DNA of 64,000 nucleotides from Pirellula staleyi DSM 6068 (lineage in GTDB: Bacteria > Planctomycetota > Planctomycetia > Pirellulales > Pirellulaceae): NCBI RefSeq assembly GCF_000025185.1, contig NC_013720.1, forward strand, positions 682,001-746,000, written 5' to 3'. This document shows, piece by piece, positions 35,359 to 44,213 of this stretch (within the stretch, counting starts at the first letter, position 1; the number at the start of each line of letters is the position of its first letter). The position numbers and the translations under genes are program-made. The notes beneath the pieces were generated by a model that was not told the DNA's origin, did not search any database, and was given only the letters and a program-made list of their open reading frames with translations.

Positions 35359-37077
35359 ATGACCAGTGCAACGAATAAATCGATCTCCGGCATCGAAGCG
35401 ATGGTGGAACTGCTCGCCGGATTGGGTGTCCGCTATGTCTTTGGAAATCCAGGGACCACTGAACTGCCCCTCAACGATCTGCTGGTGACCGACCAGCGGC
35501 TGCAGTACATCCTCGGCCTGCAAGAGGTTCCCGTGATGGGAATGGCCGATGGCTACGCGATGGCCTCGGGAACGATTGGTCTGGTGAATCTGCACATCAG
35601 CTGTGGCCTGGGGAATGCGATGGGCATTTTGTACAACGCCTATCGCGAAGGGACGCCGCTGCTGGTGACCGCCGGTCAGCAAGATCGCCGACTGGCGTTC
35701 GACGAGCCGATTCTTGGTGGCGACATGGTGAGTGTCGCGCGCCCCTGGACCAAATGGTCGGTGGAAGTCAGCCGCGTCGAAGATTTACCCACCGCGCTGC
35801 GTCGCGCTGTGCAGTGCGCGCTCACCCCTCCCACCGGCCCGGTTTTTTTATCCCTTCCGATCGACGTGCAACTCGAGCGGAGCGATAAGCTCGACCTCGC
35901 GCCGATTCGCTTACCCGATTTTCGGGTCCGTCCGCCGCAAGCCGCCATCGCCGAGGCCTCGCGCGTGCTGCTCGAAGCGCGCAACCCAGCCATCCTCGCT
36001 GGCAGCCGCGTTTGCGAGCGGTCGGCTGTCAGCGAGCTCGTCACCGTCGCCGAAATCTTGGGCTGCCCGGTCTACAGCGAACCTGGCACCACGCATGGCC
36101 GGCTTGCCTTTCCGTGCGATCATCCCCTCTACGGCCAAGGCTTGCCCCTCTGGTCCCCCGAAGTGCTCGAACGGCTCGCGCCACACGACTGCATCTTTGT
36201 CACCGGCATGGACCTGATGCGGCTCTACATGTTTCACGAGCCATCGCGCCCCCTGCCGCCGAACATCAAGATCGTGCATCTCGACGAGAGTAGCTGGCAG
36301 CTCAACAAGAACTACGCCTGCGACGTGGCGATTCTCGGCGACACGCGCGAAGGGCTCGCGCTCCTGTCGAGCGAAATGCGGCTGAAGCAAACCTCGGCCA
36401 AGCAAGAGGAACTCCACGCGCGCCGCCAGCGCACTGCAGCGGCGCATCAAGCGGCGCGCGAAAAACTCGAAGCACAAATCGCTAGACTCGAGCCCACGAC
36501 CCCTCTCTCGCCACTGGCGGCCATGGCGGCTGTCGCCCGCGTCTTGCCCCCCGATATCGCCGTGGTCGAAGAAGCGGTCACCACCACCGGCACCACACTC
36601 GAGCGGCTCGGAGCCATCAAAAACACGACCGGCTATTTCGGCCATCGTGGCTGGACGCTCGGCTGGGGACTCGGCGTGGCGATCGGCGCCAAACTCGCCT
36701 GGCCCGATCGTCCCGTCCTCGCAATTCTCGGCGAAGGAGCAGCGCTCTACGGCATCCAAGGTTTATGGACCGCAGCCCGCTATCAGCTCCCGGTCATCTT
36801 CCTGATTTGCAACAACGCCCAGTATCAGATCCTGAAAATCGGCGCTCGTGGACTCGGTCTCCCTCAAGCGCTCGAAGGGAATTTTGAAGCGCTCGATATC
36901 GCCGCGCCCGAGGTCGATTTTGTCAGCCTCGCGCGATCACTAGGGGTCGACTCGATGCGCATCACCTCCGCTAGTGAACTAAGCGAAGTGCTCGCCGCCA
37001 ACTGGAATCGTCGCTCGCCACTGCTGATCGACTTGCCAATCGAGCGCACCACGCAGCCTCGCCTCAATTACGGATAA
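35359..37077 (+). CDS. Thiamine-diphosphate-dependent enzyme (benzoylformate decarboxylase/acetolactate synthase-like)
   Basis: The ATG at 35359 follows GGAG. The large upstream in-frame extension overlaps the divergent gene and is not coding. The product has 572 residues in three domains. The pyrimidine-binding domain carries FGNPGTTELP, close to benzoylformate decarboxylase, and catalytic Glu56 in LGLQEVPVMGMADGYA. A central domain spans about 190-330. The diphosphate-binding domain has GEGAALYGIQGLWTA and CNN, the usual G-D-G replaced by G-E-G. GNPGTTE favours a 2-keto-acid decarboxylase over a biosynthetic acetolactate synthase, and no small regulatory subunit gene is nearby. The exact keto acid is unknown. 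It is cytoplasmic. Confidence 0.85.
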   Translation: MTSATNKSISGIEAMVELLAGLGVRYVFGNPGTTELPLNDLLVTDQRLQYILGLQEVPVMGMADGYAMASGTIGLVNLHISCGLGNAMGILYNAYREGTPLLVTAGQQDRRLAFDEPILGGDMVSVARPWTKWSVEVSRVEDLPTALRRAVQCALTPPTGPVFLSLPIDVQLERSDKLDLAPIRLPDFRVRPPQAAIAEASRVLLEARNPAILAGSRVCERSAVSELVTVAEILGCPVYSEPGTTHGRLAFPCDHPLYGQGLPLWSPEVLERLAPHDCIFVTGMDLMRLYMFHEPSRPLPPNIKIVHLDESSWQLNKNYACDVAILGDTREGLALLSSEMRLKQTSAKQEELHARRQRTAAAHQAAREKLEAQIARLEPTTPLSPLAAMAAVARVLPPDIAVVEEAVTTTGTTLERLGAIKNTTGYFGHRGWTLGWGLGVAIGAKLAWPDRPVLAILGEGAALYGIQGLWTAARYQLPVIFLICNNAQYQILKIGARGLGLPQALEGNFEALDIAAPEVDFVSLARSLGVDSMRITSASELSEVLAANWNRRSPLLIDLPIERTTQPRLNYG

Positions 37078-37154
37078 TCGCGTTTAAATAGCGGCGTGCT
37101 CAGCTGGCTCCACCCACGAATCGCCCACGTTTCCCCAACGAATCGAAAGTCTCG

Positions 37155-38264
37155 ATGAATCCACTGCTGCAACTGCGCTCGTATGTTTGGCTCGTCGCGG
37201 CGATGGTGGCGATGGCCCCCAAGATTTCGCGCGGTGAGCCTCAGCTTCTCCCGGCAGCTATCGAGCCGGGCAAAAGCTACTTCAGTCGGCACGAGTATGT
37301 CGAATACATCGCAGGCAACTTACCGCTGGTGATCTCGGTGCCGCATGGCGGGCGTCAGAAGCCGAGCGATATCCCCGAGCGCGTGGAGGGGACACTCGCC
37401 TTTGATCGTAACACCCAAGAGTTGGCCCGCGCGATTGTGAAAGCGATTCACGACAAGACCGGTGGCTGGCCCCATGTGGTGATTTGCAAATTATCGCGCA
37501 CGCGAGTCGACTGTAATCGCGAAATCAAAGAAGCAACCGCTGGCAATCCTTCCGCCACCATCGCTTGGAACGACTATCACAGCCTCATCGAGCACGCGCG
37601 AAAAGGAGTCGGCAAGTCGCATGGGCGCGGACTCTTTATCGACCTGCATGGGCATGGTCATCCGCCGCAGCGTTTAGAGATTGGCTATCTGCTGAGCCAA
37701 ACGCTGCTGCAGCTCGACGACGAGAAACTGAGCGATCCGAAACTGCTCGAGCGATGCAGCCTGCAATCGGTGGCGCTCCGCGGCCGGACCAGCTTCGTCG
37801 ATCTCATTCGAGGGAAGCAGAGCTTCGGGACAATGATGGAAGCGCAAGGCTTTCCCGCGACTCCGAGCGCGAAGACGCCTCATCCTCCAATCCCCTATTT
37901 TCGCGGCGGCTATAACGTCGATCGCCATGGTCGCGATGGCGCGCCGCTCGCCGGATTTCAGATCGAATGCAACTACACCGGCGTGCGCGATACGCCTGAA
38001 AACATGCAGCGCTTTGGCCAGGCCATCACCAGCGTGCTCGAAGCGTACTATCCCATTCACTTCGGAATCGATTTCGCCCCGGCACAGGTCTCTGAACAGC
38101 CCGGCGCTAAGCCTCGAGAAGAGCCTCCGGTGCAGCCCCATTCCCAGCCCGCAGCCACGTCCGCAGCACAGTCTGCCCCGAGCACTCCCGCTGCTACAGC
38201 CGAGCCCCTCGCACCACGCCTGCGACCACGTCTCCGCTCCCGCATGCGTGGCGGCTGCGAGTGA
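37155..38264 (+). CDS. Secreted N-formylglutamate amidohydrolase-like protein
   Basis: The 369-residue protein starts with a short signal peptide (YVWLVAAMVAMA, ending near SRG). The core has LPLVISVPHGG, TRVDCNRE, a central FIDLHGHGHPPQRLEIGY and a late GFQIECNYTG, the order and spacing of N-formylglutamate amidohydrolase-type enzymes with zinc-binding His and Glu residues. The final 50 residues are Pro/Ala/Ser-rich and basic. Export is unusual for histidine degradation, so another N-acyl amide is a more likely substrate. It lies 77 bases after the TPP-dependent enzyme and could be co-transcribed with it. Confidence 0.8.
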   Translation: MNPLLQLRSYVWLVAAMVAMAPKISRGEPQLLPAAIEPGKSYFSRHEYVEYIAGNLPLVISVPHGGRQKPSDIPERVEGTLAFDRNTQELARAIVKAIHDKTGGWPHVVICKLSRTRVDCNREIKEATAGNPSATIAWNDYHSLIEHARKGVGKSHGRGLFIDLHGHGHPPQRLEIGYLLSQTLLQLDDEKLSDPKLLERCSLQSVALRGRTSFVDLIRGKQSFGTMMEAQGFPATPSAKTPHPPIPYFRGGYNVDRHGRDGAPLAGFQIECNYTGVRDTPENMQRFGQAITSVLEAYYPIHFGIDFAPAQVSEQPGAKPREEPPVQPHSQPAATSAAQSAPSTPAATAEPLAPRLRPRLRSRMRGGCE

Positions 38265-38326
38265 AATAACAGCCCCTTGGCACAAATCGCACATCGACAC
38301 TCAGCGTGGCAAGCAGGGGCCTGCCC

Positions 38327-38528
38327 TACTGCTTCGTCAAACGATCAAAGTCAGGCAGCAATGAGCAGGCTTCCATCCAGTGTGCCACTGGGCTCTGCCC
38401 AGTGAGAAGTGTAAATAGGCTCTATGTTTCAGGCAGATTTTTGCCCAAAACATCGGTTCCAGCTTCTGCACTGGCAAAATGCCAGTGGCACCCAAAACAC
38501 GTGACATTGGTCGATAGACGAAGTACTA
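38327..38528 (+). mobile_element. MITE-like 202-bp element, copy B
   Basis: Terminal inverted repeats at 38327-38353 and 38502-38528 match at 21 of 27 positions. Internal GTGCCACTGGGC and GCCAGTGGCAC repeat the inverted arrangement of copy A. It corresponds base for base in layout to the reverse strand of 8625-8826, with many point differences, so the two copies are not recent duplicates. It lies between an amidohydrolase-like gene and the DNA glycosylase gene. No coding capacity is seen. Confidence 0.6.
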
Positions 38529-38566
38529 CGGATCTGCCCCAACACTTTGTCCCGCCTCCCGCCTAC

Positions 38567-39376
38567 TCACTCCCACTCGGTGCGGTTGAACTTGTGGGTG
38601 CCGCTGAGGAAGAGGGAGTCGCGGAGGTAATAGCGGAGGAGCATATCCTGCGCGCTAGTGACCCCGATCCGGGGAGAGCGCGCGAAAGCGCAATTTGTTG
38701 CGCTGTGGCGCGCGTTGGGCGCGTGCCGCGCGCGGACAGCCGAGGTCACGCGCGGCGCGAGCGGGCTGTTTGCACAAAGCGGGGATGCGAGGCTGACAAG
38801 GCTCTCTAGGCTCTCGGTGATCCAGAGCTGCGACCCCAGCAGCAGATCGTGCTTATCGAGCGACCGGTCGATCGCCAGCGCCTGGCAGAGCCGACCAGGC
38901 CCCCGGGCCAGGTCGCGGAGCAACTTCAAGGGGAACTGCGGGGCTCTATCCGGCGTAAGGAACTGGCCGCGCTCTGAATTTCGTGATTCACCCGCATCAG
39001 CCCCCGGCAGGTCGATTCCGCGATGCTGGGCCATGCTGGCGAGCCCCACCAGAGGCTCGATCGCCCGGATCAGAACGGCGGATGGTTTCCCCTCACGCTC
39101 GGTGACGACATTCAGGCAGTGCCGCGCGTGAATGGCGTAAACATAGACCAGCCCGGCCCTTTCAAACATCGTGCTGTTCTTGCGCGTCATCCCTCGACTG
39201 GCATGACAGGCCGGATCGCCGGTCGCTAGGTAGGCTTCGGTCTCGACAATGCGTCCGGCGAGGAGCATGGATCCCAACTGTCCCCTGACTTGGCGGACTA
39301 AAATTTTGCCAAGTAAGTCGCGGGCCACGACTTCTGGTTTTCGGGCAAAAAAATGCTTGCCAAGTGATGTGTTCAT
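38567..39376 (-). CDS. 3-methyladenine DNA glycosylase (AAG/MPG family)
   Basis: The 269-residue protein shows the AAG-family pattern: LARDLLGKILVR-like opening (VVARDLLGKILVR), RIVETEAYL with catalytic Glu45, DPACHASRGMT, FERAGLVYVYAIHARHCLNVV, and AVLIRAIEPL. Later segments are LARGPGRLCQAL and, near the end, SPRIGVTSA, which carry the usual GPG..L and RIG motifs. It removes alkylated purines (3-methyladenine, hypoxanthine) from DNA by base excision. An insertion of about 50 residues before RIG, rich in Ala, Arg and Ser, makes it longer than the usual 200 residues. The gene is monocistronic. Confidence 0.92.
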   Translation of the reverse strand: MNTSLGKHFFARKPEVVARDLLGKILVRQVRGQLGSMLLAGRIVETEAYLATGDPACHASRGMTRKNSTMFERAGLVYVYAIHARHCLNVVTEREGKPSAVLIRAIEPLVGLASMAQHRGIDLPGADAGESRNSERGQFLTPDRAPQFPLKLLRDLARGPGRLCQALAIDRSLDKHDLLLGSQLWITESLESLVSLASPLCANSPLAPRVTSAVRARHAPNARHSATNCAFARSPRIGVTSAQDMLLRYYLRDSLFLSGTHKFNRTEWE

Positions 39377-39972
39377 CTGTACAAAGAAGCAGGTGACGTG
39401 TGGTCAGGTGTTCAGTAGGTTTTTCGGGTTCGGGGAGATGTTAGGTTGAGGTAAATAGCAGCATGCTGGTACACTCATTGCTAGCACTGAGTGAGTTTTG
39501 GAAGTGGAGAAAATAAATTCGTGGTGAAAGCACAACCTGTTGTGCCATCACGGGGTGGAAAGTCACAACTGGTTGATTTTCAACGAGTTGCGTCTTCACA
39601 CAAACCTCGCGGGAGGGTCAGGCGGCTCGAGGGTGTTGGTCGTAAGTCGTTGCTATCATGCAACCTGCGACTAAAAAAAATGATGCTATTGACGCTTCGT
39701 TTCCGAACACTACAACAGAACGCCTACCAAGGGTTGTGGCGAGTTTCTTAGACTCCACAATAGATGGTGTACCACGGAGGGTATTTTCCTGCCTTTGCTG
39801 GCCTACCCATCTTACCGTTCAGGATGCTTTTTGACCCTTTCGCGGTTGTCCCGTCCGAGTCTTAAGCCTCTCCCAACACGTTGGTTTTCTATGGTGTCCT
39901 TTTGTATCATTGCATGAAGCTACTTGTCTTCACGAAGAAGCAAGTTCGGTTTTTTGCAGAAGGAGCTGATGC
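39377..39972. other. Long upstream region of nrdJ
   Basis: No gene is recognised. Two palindromes lie near each other at 39531-39544 and 39566-39590. I searched by eye for the core of a cobalamin riboswitch and for NrdR boxes and saw neither. Confidence 0.45.
39531..39590. promoter_or_regulatory. Palindromes upstream of nrdJ
   Basis: CACAACCTGTTGTG (39531-39544) has 6-bp arms. A second hairpin, CAACTGGTTGA with TCAACGAGTTG (39566-39590), pairs at 10 of 11 positions. Both share CAAC/GTTG words, so they could be operator sites for one regulator. Confidence 0.35.
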
Positions 39973-42900
39973 ATGGCGAGTGTGAGCACGCCCCGGTCTG
40001 GTTCAACCCCACGTGGTGGCATGAAGAAGATAGACGCAATTCGCGAACTTCAGAAGGGCTTGCGCGTTGAGCCAACCTTCTGCCCAGCCGACCTGGCTGA
40101 CCCGTTTGACTCGGTGAATTGGGAGCTCCGTAGCGCCCAAATCAAGGACGAAAACGGCAAGCTGATGTTCGAGCAAACCGACGTGGAAATCCCCGCCGGG
40201 TGGACTCAGCTGGCCACGAATGTGATCGTCAGCAAATACTTTTATGGCGAAAATGGCACCGCTGAGCGCGAACGAAGCGTCAAGCAGCTGATTCACCGCG
40301 TGACCCGCACGATCGCCGACTGGGGGATCGAAGACGGCTATTTCGCCTCGGCTGAAGATGGCGAGCAGTTCTATCGCGAGCTCACCTGGCTCTGCCTCAA
40401 TCAGCACGGCGCGTTCAACTCGCCAGTCTGGTTCAACGTCGGTCTGTTCAATCAGTACGGCGTGACCGGCGCGAAGTGCAACTGGCGCTGGAACCCTGAA
40501 ACCGGCACCACCGAACAGCCCGAGAACCCCTACGAGTATCCGCAAGGCTCGGCCTGCTTTATCCAAAGCGTGGACGACAACATGGAAGCCATCATGCGAT
40601 TGGCGACCAGCGAAGCGATGCTCTTTAAGTTCGGCAGCGGCACCGGCACCGATCTCTCGACCCTCCGCTCGCACCGCGAGAAGCTGTCGGGTGGTGGCAA
40701 GCCAAGCGGCCCGCTCTCGTTCATGCGTGTCTACGACCAAATCGCGGCCGTGGTGAAGAGTGGTGGCAAGACCCGCCGCGCTGCCAAGATGCAGTCGCTC
40801 AAGGTGTGGCACCCCGATATTCTCGAGTTCGTCGAGTGCAAGTGGAAGGAAGAGCGCAAGGCTCACGTCCTGATCGAAAAGGGTGGCTACGAAGCCAACT
40901 TCAACGGCGAAGCTTACAGCAGCATTCTGTTCCAGAACGCGAACCTCTCGGTCCGTCTGACCGACGAGTTCATGCAAGCTCACGAGAAGAACGAAAAGTG
41001 GGCGACCCACTGGATCACCGACGCTTCGAAGGAAGGTCCTGTCTACGAAGCACGCTGGCTGCTCAATCGCATGGCCGAATGTGCCTGGCAGTGCGGCGAT
41101 CCTGGCGTGCAGTACGACACCACCATCAACAAGTGGCACACCTGCCCGAACTCGGGTCGCATTAATGCGAGCAACCCTTGCTCGGAATACATGTTCCTCG
41201 ACGACACCGCGTGCAACCTCAGCAGCATCAACCTGATGAAGTTCCGCGAGGCCGATGGTTCGTTCAACGTCGATCGGTTCAAGACCGCTTGCCGCTTGTT
41301 CTTCATCGCGCAGGAAATCCTGGTCGATCACGCCAGCTATCCGACCGAGCAGATCGCTCGTAACAGCCACGCTTTCCGACCACTCGGCCTCGGTTACTCG
41401 AACCTTGGCAGCTTGATCATGAGCAACGGCCTGCCTTACGACAGCGAAGCTGCTTACGGCCTGTGCGGTTCGGTCACCGCCCTGCTGCATGGTGCTGCGA
41501 ACCTCGCGAGCGCCGAAATGGCAGCCGTGGTTGGTCCGTTCGAAGGCTACGAAGCCAATCGCGAACCGTTCCTCCGCGTCATGCAAATGCACCGCGATGC
41601 CGTGGAAGATATCAATCCTGCTGGTCCTGCCGACCTGCAAGAGGCTGCCCGCGCCACGTGGGATCAGGTCCTCGCGCTTGGTCGTCGCACCGGTTTCCGC
41701 AACGCACAGGCAACCGTGCTTGCTCCCACCGGAACGATCAGCTTCATGATGGACTGCGACACCACCGGTATCGAGCCCGATATCGCCCTGGTGAAGTACA
41801 AGCAGCTCGCTGGTGGCGGCATGCTGAAGATCGTCAACGGCACAGTGCCGATGGCACTCGGCAAGCTCGGCTACGACGATCCGCAGATCAAGGGCATCCT
41901 GAAGTACGTCAACGAGAACGACACCATCGAAGGTGCACCCGAACTCGCCGACGAGCATCTCGCCGTGTTTGATTGTGCGTTCAAGCCGGCCAATGGCGTA
42001 CGCAGCATCAACTGGCGTGCTCACATCCGCATGATGGCAGCGGCTCAGCCGTTCCTCAGCGGTGCGATCAGCAAGACGGTGAACATGCCGACCGACGTAA
42101 CGCCAGCCGACATCGGCGACGCATATACGTGGGGCTGGCAGTTGGGTCTCAAGGCTTTGGCGATCTACCGCGACGGTAGCAAGCAGAGCCAACCCCTCAA
42201 CACCAAGAACGACGCGAGCAAAGAGAAAGAAGCTGCCGCTCCAGCCGAGAAGGCAGTTGCCAAACCTCGTCGCGAACGTCTGCCCGACACCCGTCAGTCG
42301 GTTACGCACAAGTTCAACGTCGGTGGTCACGAAGGTTATATCAACGTCGGTCTTTACCCAGACGGACGCCCCGGCGAACTCTTCATCACCATGGCGAAGG
42401 AAGGTTCGACGATTGGCGGCTTGATGGATGCCTTCGGCACTGCGGTCTCGATGAGCTTGCAGTATGGTGTGCCGCTGGAAGTGCTCGTCAACAAGTTCTC
42501 GCACACGCGGTTCGAGCCGATGGGTCACACGACCAATCCCGACATCCGCATCGCGAAGAGCGTGGTCGACTACATCTTCCGCTGGCTCGGCATCAACTTC
42601 CTCGACGGTTATCGCGAAGCCTCGCTCGGCTATGCTGCCACAGCAACCACCAGCGATGATCAGCGCTCGCCCGCCGCCACGAAGGCTGGTGGGCCAACTG
42701 CCGCAGGAAGCACTGCAACTGCCAGCCTCCCTGCTGCTCCACAACCTGCAGGCAAAGAAGCCACCACCAGCAGCACTCCTGCTGCTGCCGCGACCAGTGC
42801 GATCACCCGATCGGCTGCCGCTGCTGTGGAAGCTGCTCGCCCCACGGGCAAGCCAGCTGCTGCGAAAGTGGAAGTTGCCAGCCTGAGCAGCAAGAACGGG

Positions 42901-43098
42901 GTCGACACCGACCTGCTCGAACGAGCCGGTGTGGCGATGAAAGTCGACAACAACGGTGCTCCGATTGGCAGCCGCAGCGAACAGTTCGCTAAGTTCCAGT
43001 CCGACGCTCCGAGCTGTGGCTACTGCGGTAACATCACCGTGCGTAACGGTAACTGCTACCTCTGCCACAACTGCGGCAACAGCATGGGCTGCTCGTAA
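39973..43098 (+). CDS. nrdJ: Adenosylcobalamin-dependent ribonucleotide reductase (class II)
   Basis: The 1041-residue protein makes deoxyribonucleotides from ribonucleotides using adenosylcobalamin. Family signs are YFYGENG near residue 90, HGAFNSPVWFNVG, the cysteine-containing KCNWRW and GSACFIQSVDD, GSGTGTDLSTLR, the radical-site loop NPCSEYMFLDDTACNLSSINL split over residues of about 398-418, and APTGTISFMMDCDTTGIEPD. A TSCPD-type domain follows at about 770-890, then an Ala/Thr/Pro-rich linker of about 75 residues, and a C-terminal metal-binding tail (CGYCGN, CYLCHNCGN, MGCS) that carries the redox-active cysteines. No intein is present. Its long leader may hold regulatory sites. A hairpin and REP-like units follow the stop. 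Confidence 0.96.
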   Translation: MASVSTPRSGSTPRGGMKKIDAIRELQKGLRVEPTFCPADLADPFDSVNWELRSAQIKDENGKLMFEQTDVEIPAGWTQLATNVIVSKYFYGENGTAERERSVKQLIHRVTRTIADWGIEDGYFASAEDGEQFYRELTWLCLNQHGAFNSPVWFNVGLFNQYGVTGAKCNWRWNPETGTTEQPENPYEYPQGSACFIQSVDDNMEAIMRLATSEAMLFKFGSGTGTDLSTLRSHREKLSGGGKPSGPLSFMRVYDQIAAVVKSGGKTRRAAKMQSLKVWHPDILEFVECKWKEERKAHVLIEKGGYEANFNGEAYSSILFQNANLSVRLTDEFMQAHEKNEKWATHWITDASKEGPVYEARWLLNRMAECAWQCGDPGVQYDTTINKWHTCPNSGRINASNPCSEYMFLDDTACNLSSINLMKFREADGSFNVDRFKTACRLFFIAQEILVDHASYPTEQIARNSHAFRPLGLGYSNLGSLIMSNGLPYDSEAAYGLCGSVTALLHGAANLASAEMAAVVGPFEGYEANREPFLRVMQMHRDAVEDINPAGPADLQEAARATWDQVLALGRRTGFRNAQATVLAPTGTISFMMDCDTTGIEPDIALVKYKQLAGGGMLKIVNGTVPMALGKLGYDDPQIKGILKYVNENDTIEGAPELADEHLAVFDCAFKPANGVRSINWRAHIRMMAAAQPFLSGAISKTVNMPTDVTPADIGDAYTWGWQLGLKALAIYRDGSKQSQPLNTKNDASKEKEAAAPAEKAVAKPRRERLPDTRQSVTHKFNVGGHEGYINVGLYPDGRPGELFITMAKEGSTIGGLMDAFGTAVSMSLQYGVPLEVLVNKFSHTRFEPMGHTTNPDIRIAKSVVDYIFRWLGINFLDGYREASLGYAATATTSDDQRSPAATKAGGPTAAGSTATASLPAAPQPAGKEATTSSTPAAAATSAITRSAAAAVEAARPTGKPAAAKVEVASLSSKNGVDTDLLERAGVAMKVDNNGAPIGSRSEQFAKFQSDAPSCGYCGNITVRNGNCYLCHNCGNSMGCS

Positions 43099-43122
43099 GT
43101 CGTAAGAGTTTTGTAAGTAGCG

Positions 43123-43154
43123 TGCTTGGATGAATCTCGCCATTCATCCAAGCA
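43123..43154 (+). terminator. Perfect hairpin after nrdJ
   Basis: TGCTTGGATGAAT (43123-43135) pairs perfectly with ATTCATCCAAGCA (43142-43154), a 13-bp stem with a 6-base loop, starting 24 bases after the nrdJ stop. There is no T-run, so it could also be an mRNA-stabilising hairpin. Confidence 0.45.
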
Positions 43155-43157
43155 AGT

Positions 43158-43215
43158 GGGTGGCACTGCTGGCTGGCCCAGCAGTGTGCATTCCGTAGGG
43201 CCGGTTCCACCGGCC
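43158..43215. repeat. REP-like palindromic repeats, locus 2
   Basis: GGGTGGCACTGCTGGCTGGCCCAGCAGTG-type hairpin (43158-43186) is followed by GGCCGGTTCCACCGGCC (43199-43215). Both units match the block at 20536-20658, 22 kb away. Confidence 0.7.
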
Positions 43216-43568
43216 GTCTGCCGAACAGACTCGCGACTAATAAACCGAAAGCTGTGCTGCCTCATCGCAGCACGGCTCACTCATCCGCCACCAGCAACAA
43301 CTTTTGTTCCCCTGCTGGCGGAGCATGCGAACGATCATTACAAAATGTGACTTGCCAGCCGCATCTGCGGATCGCAAGTGACTAGCGATAACGAAAGCAC
43401 TTGTTCACCGACCATCCAACCTGGTAGTCGTCACTCGACCTTGCTACCAAGACCGATGCCTGCCCTTGCTCCTGCAATAGGAGGCCCAGAGCAGGCATCA
43501 ACCGACATGCGGGTTGCTCTTATGGATTTGGGACCAGGACGTCCCGAGCAGCCCGCCTGACGAAACCC
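43216..43568. other. Intergenic region
   Basis: No gene is recognised between the repeat units and the terminator at 43569. Short frames here have no family features. Confidence 0.4.
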
Positions 43569-43620
43569 AAAACGCCTGGCACTTTCGATCCACTCGAGAG
43601 TGTCAGGCGTTTTCTTTTTT
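43569..43620 (+). terminator. Strong intrinsic terminator
   Basis: AAAACGCCTGGCACT (43569-43583) pairs with AGTGTCAGGCGTTTT (43599-43613) with one mismatch, followed by CTTTTTT. It lies 470 bases after the nrdJ stop. It may end a long 3' region or an unrecognised short transcript from 43.2-43.5 kb. Confidence 0.75.
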
Positions 43621-43701
43621 GGAAATTCTCCAACCCTCGCCGCCAATCGCTTGCGCCGCGAAGCAGGCCTCGCGCCGTCCAAATCGTGCGCGACATACCG
43701 C

Positions 43702-43707
43702 TATACT
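43702..43707 (+). promoter_or_regulatory. Possible -10 element TATACT
   Basis: TATACT lies 63 bases before the ATG of the HIT gene. No good -35 hexamer is found 16-18 bases upstream. Confidence 0.25.
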
Positions 43708-43769
43708 TAGTGTGTCGCGTGCGACGCACCGATCCACTTCCTCACTCTCTTCCGTGCGATTTCACACCC

Positions 43770-44114
43770 ATGTCCAAAACCATCTTCCAGCGGATCATCG
43801 ATAAAGAGATCCCGGCCAACATCGTCTACGAAGACAGCCTCTGCCTCGCTTTCCACGATGTCAGCCCGCAAGCGCCGGTGCATGTGCTGGTGATTCCCAA
43901 AAAGCCGATCGTCAACCTCGCCGATTTCGACGATGGCGATCAGGCTCTCGGCGGGCATCTGCTGTGGGTCATCAAAGTGGTCGCCGAAAAACTAGGGGTC
44001 GACAAGTCGGGCTATCGCGTGGTGGCTAACGTCGGGCCCGATGGCGGCCAAAGTGTCGACCATCTCCATTTCCACATCCTTGCCAAACGGCCCCTCGCCT
44101 GGCCGCCAGGTTAA
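43770..44114 (+). CDS. HIT-family nucleotide hydrolase (HinT-like)
   Basis: The ATG at 43770 gives 114 residues, the normal length for a HinT-type protein. It opens with TIFQRIIDKEIPANIVYED, the classic start, followed by HVLVIPKKPIVNL, GYRVVANVGPDGGQSVDHLH, and the histidine triad HLHFHIL at 98-104 with nucleophile His100. Members hydrolyse nucleoside phosphoramidates and lysyl-AMP in the cytoplasm. The C-terminus ends in the usual MxWPPG-like form (LAWPPG). It is followed by an alcohol dehydrogenase gene 100 bases downstream on the same strand. Confidence 0.95.
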   Translation: MSKTIFQRIIDKEIPANIVYEDSLCLAFHDVSPQAPVHVLVIPKKPIVNLADFDDGDQALGGHLLWVIKVVAEKLGVDKSGYRVVANVGPDGGQSVDHLHFHILAKRPLAWPPG

Positions 44115-44213
44115 TCGGCGCATCAATATTCTCGCTTTGGTAATGCTCGCGAGCGCTATAATTCGCAGCTTCACAACACCGCCACTCGCCAACGCCACTT
44201 GAAAGCCCCTTTC

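Noticed and set aside
39377-39972. Cobalamin riboswitch before the B12-dependent reductase gene
   Set aside because: I looked for the conserved B12-box core and the surrounding stems and could not find them. A covariance-model search would decide.
40003-43143. A 1046-codon open frame antisense to nrdJ
   Set aside because: It is the mirror of a strongly biased GC-rich coding sequence. Its composition (His, Arg and Val-rich) has no family signs, and nrdJ on the other strand is certain.
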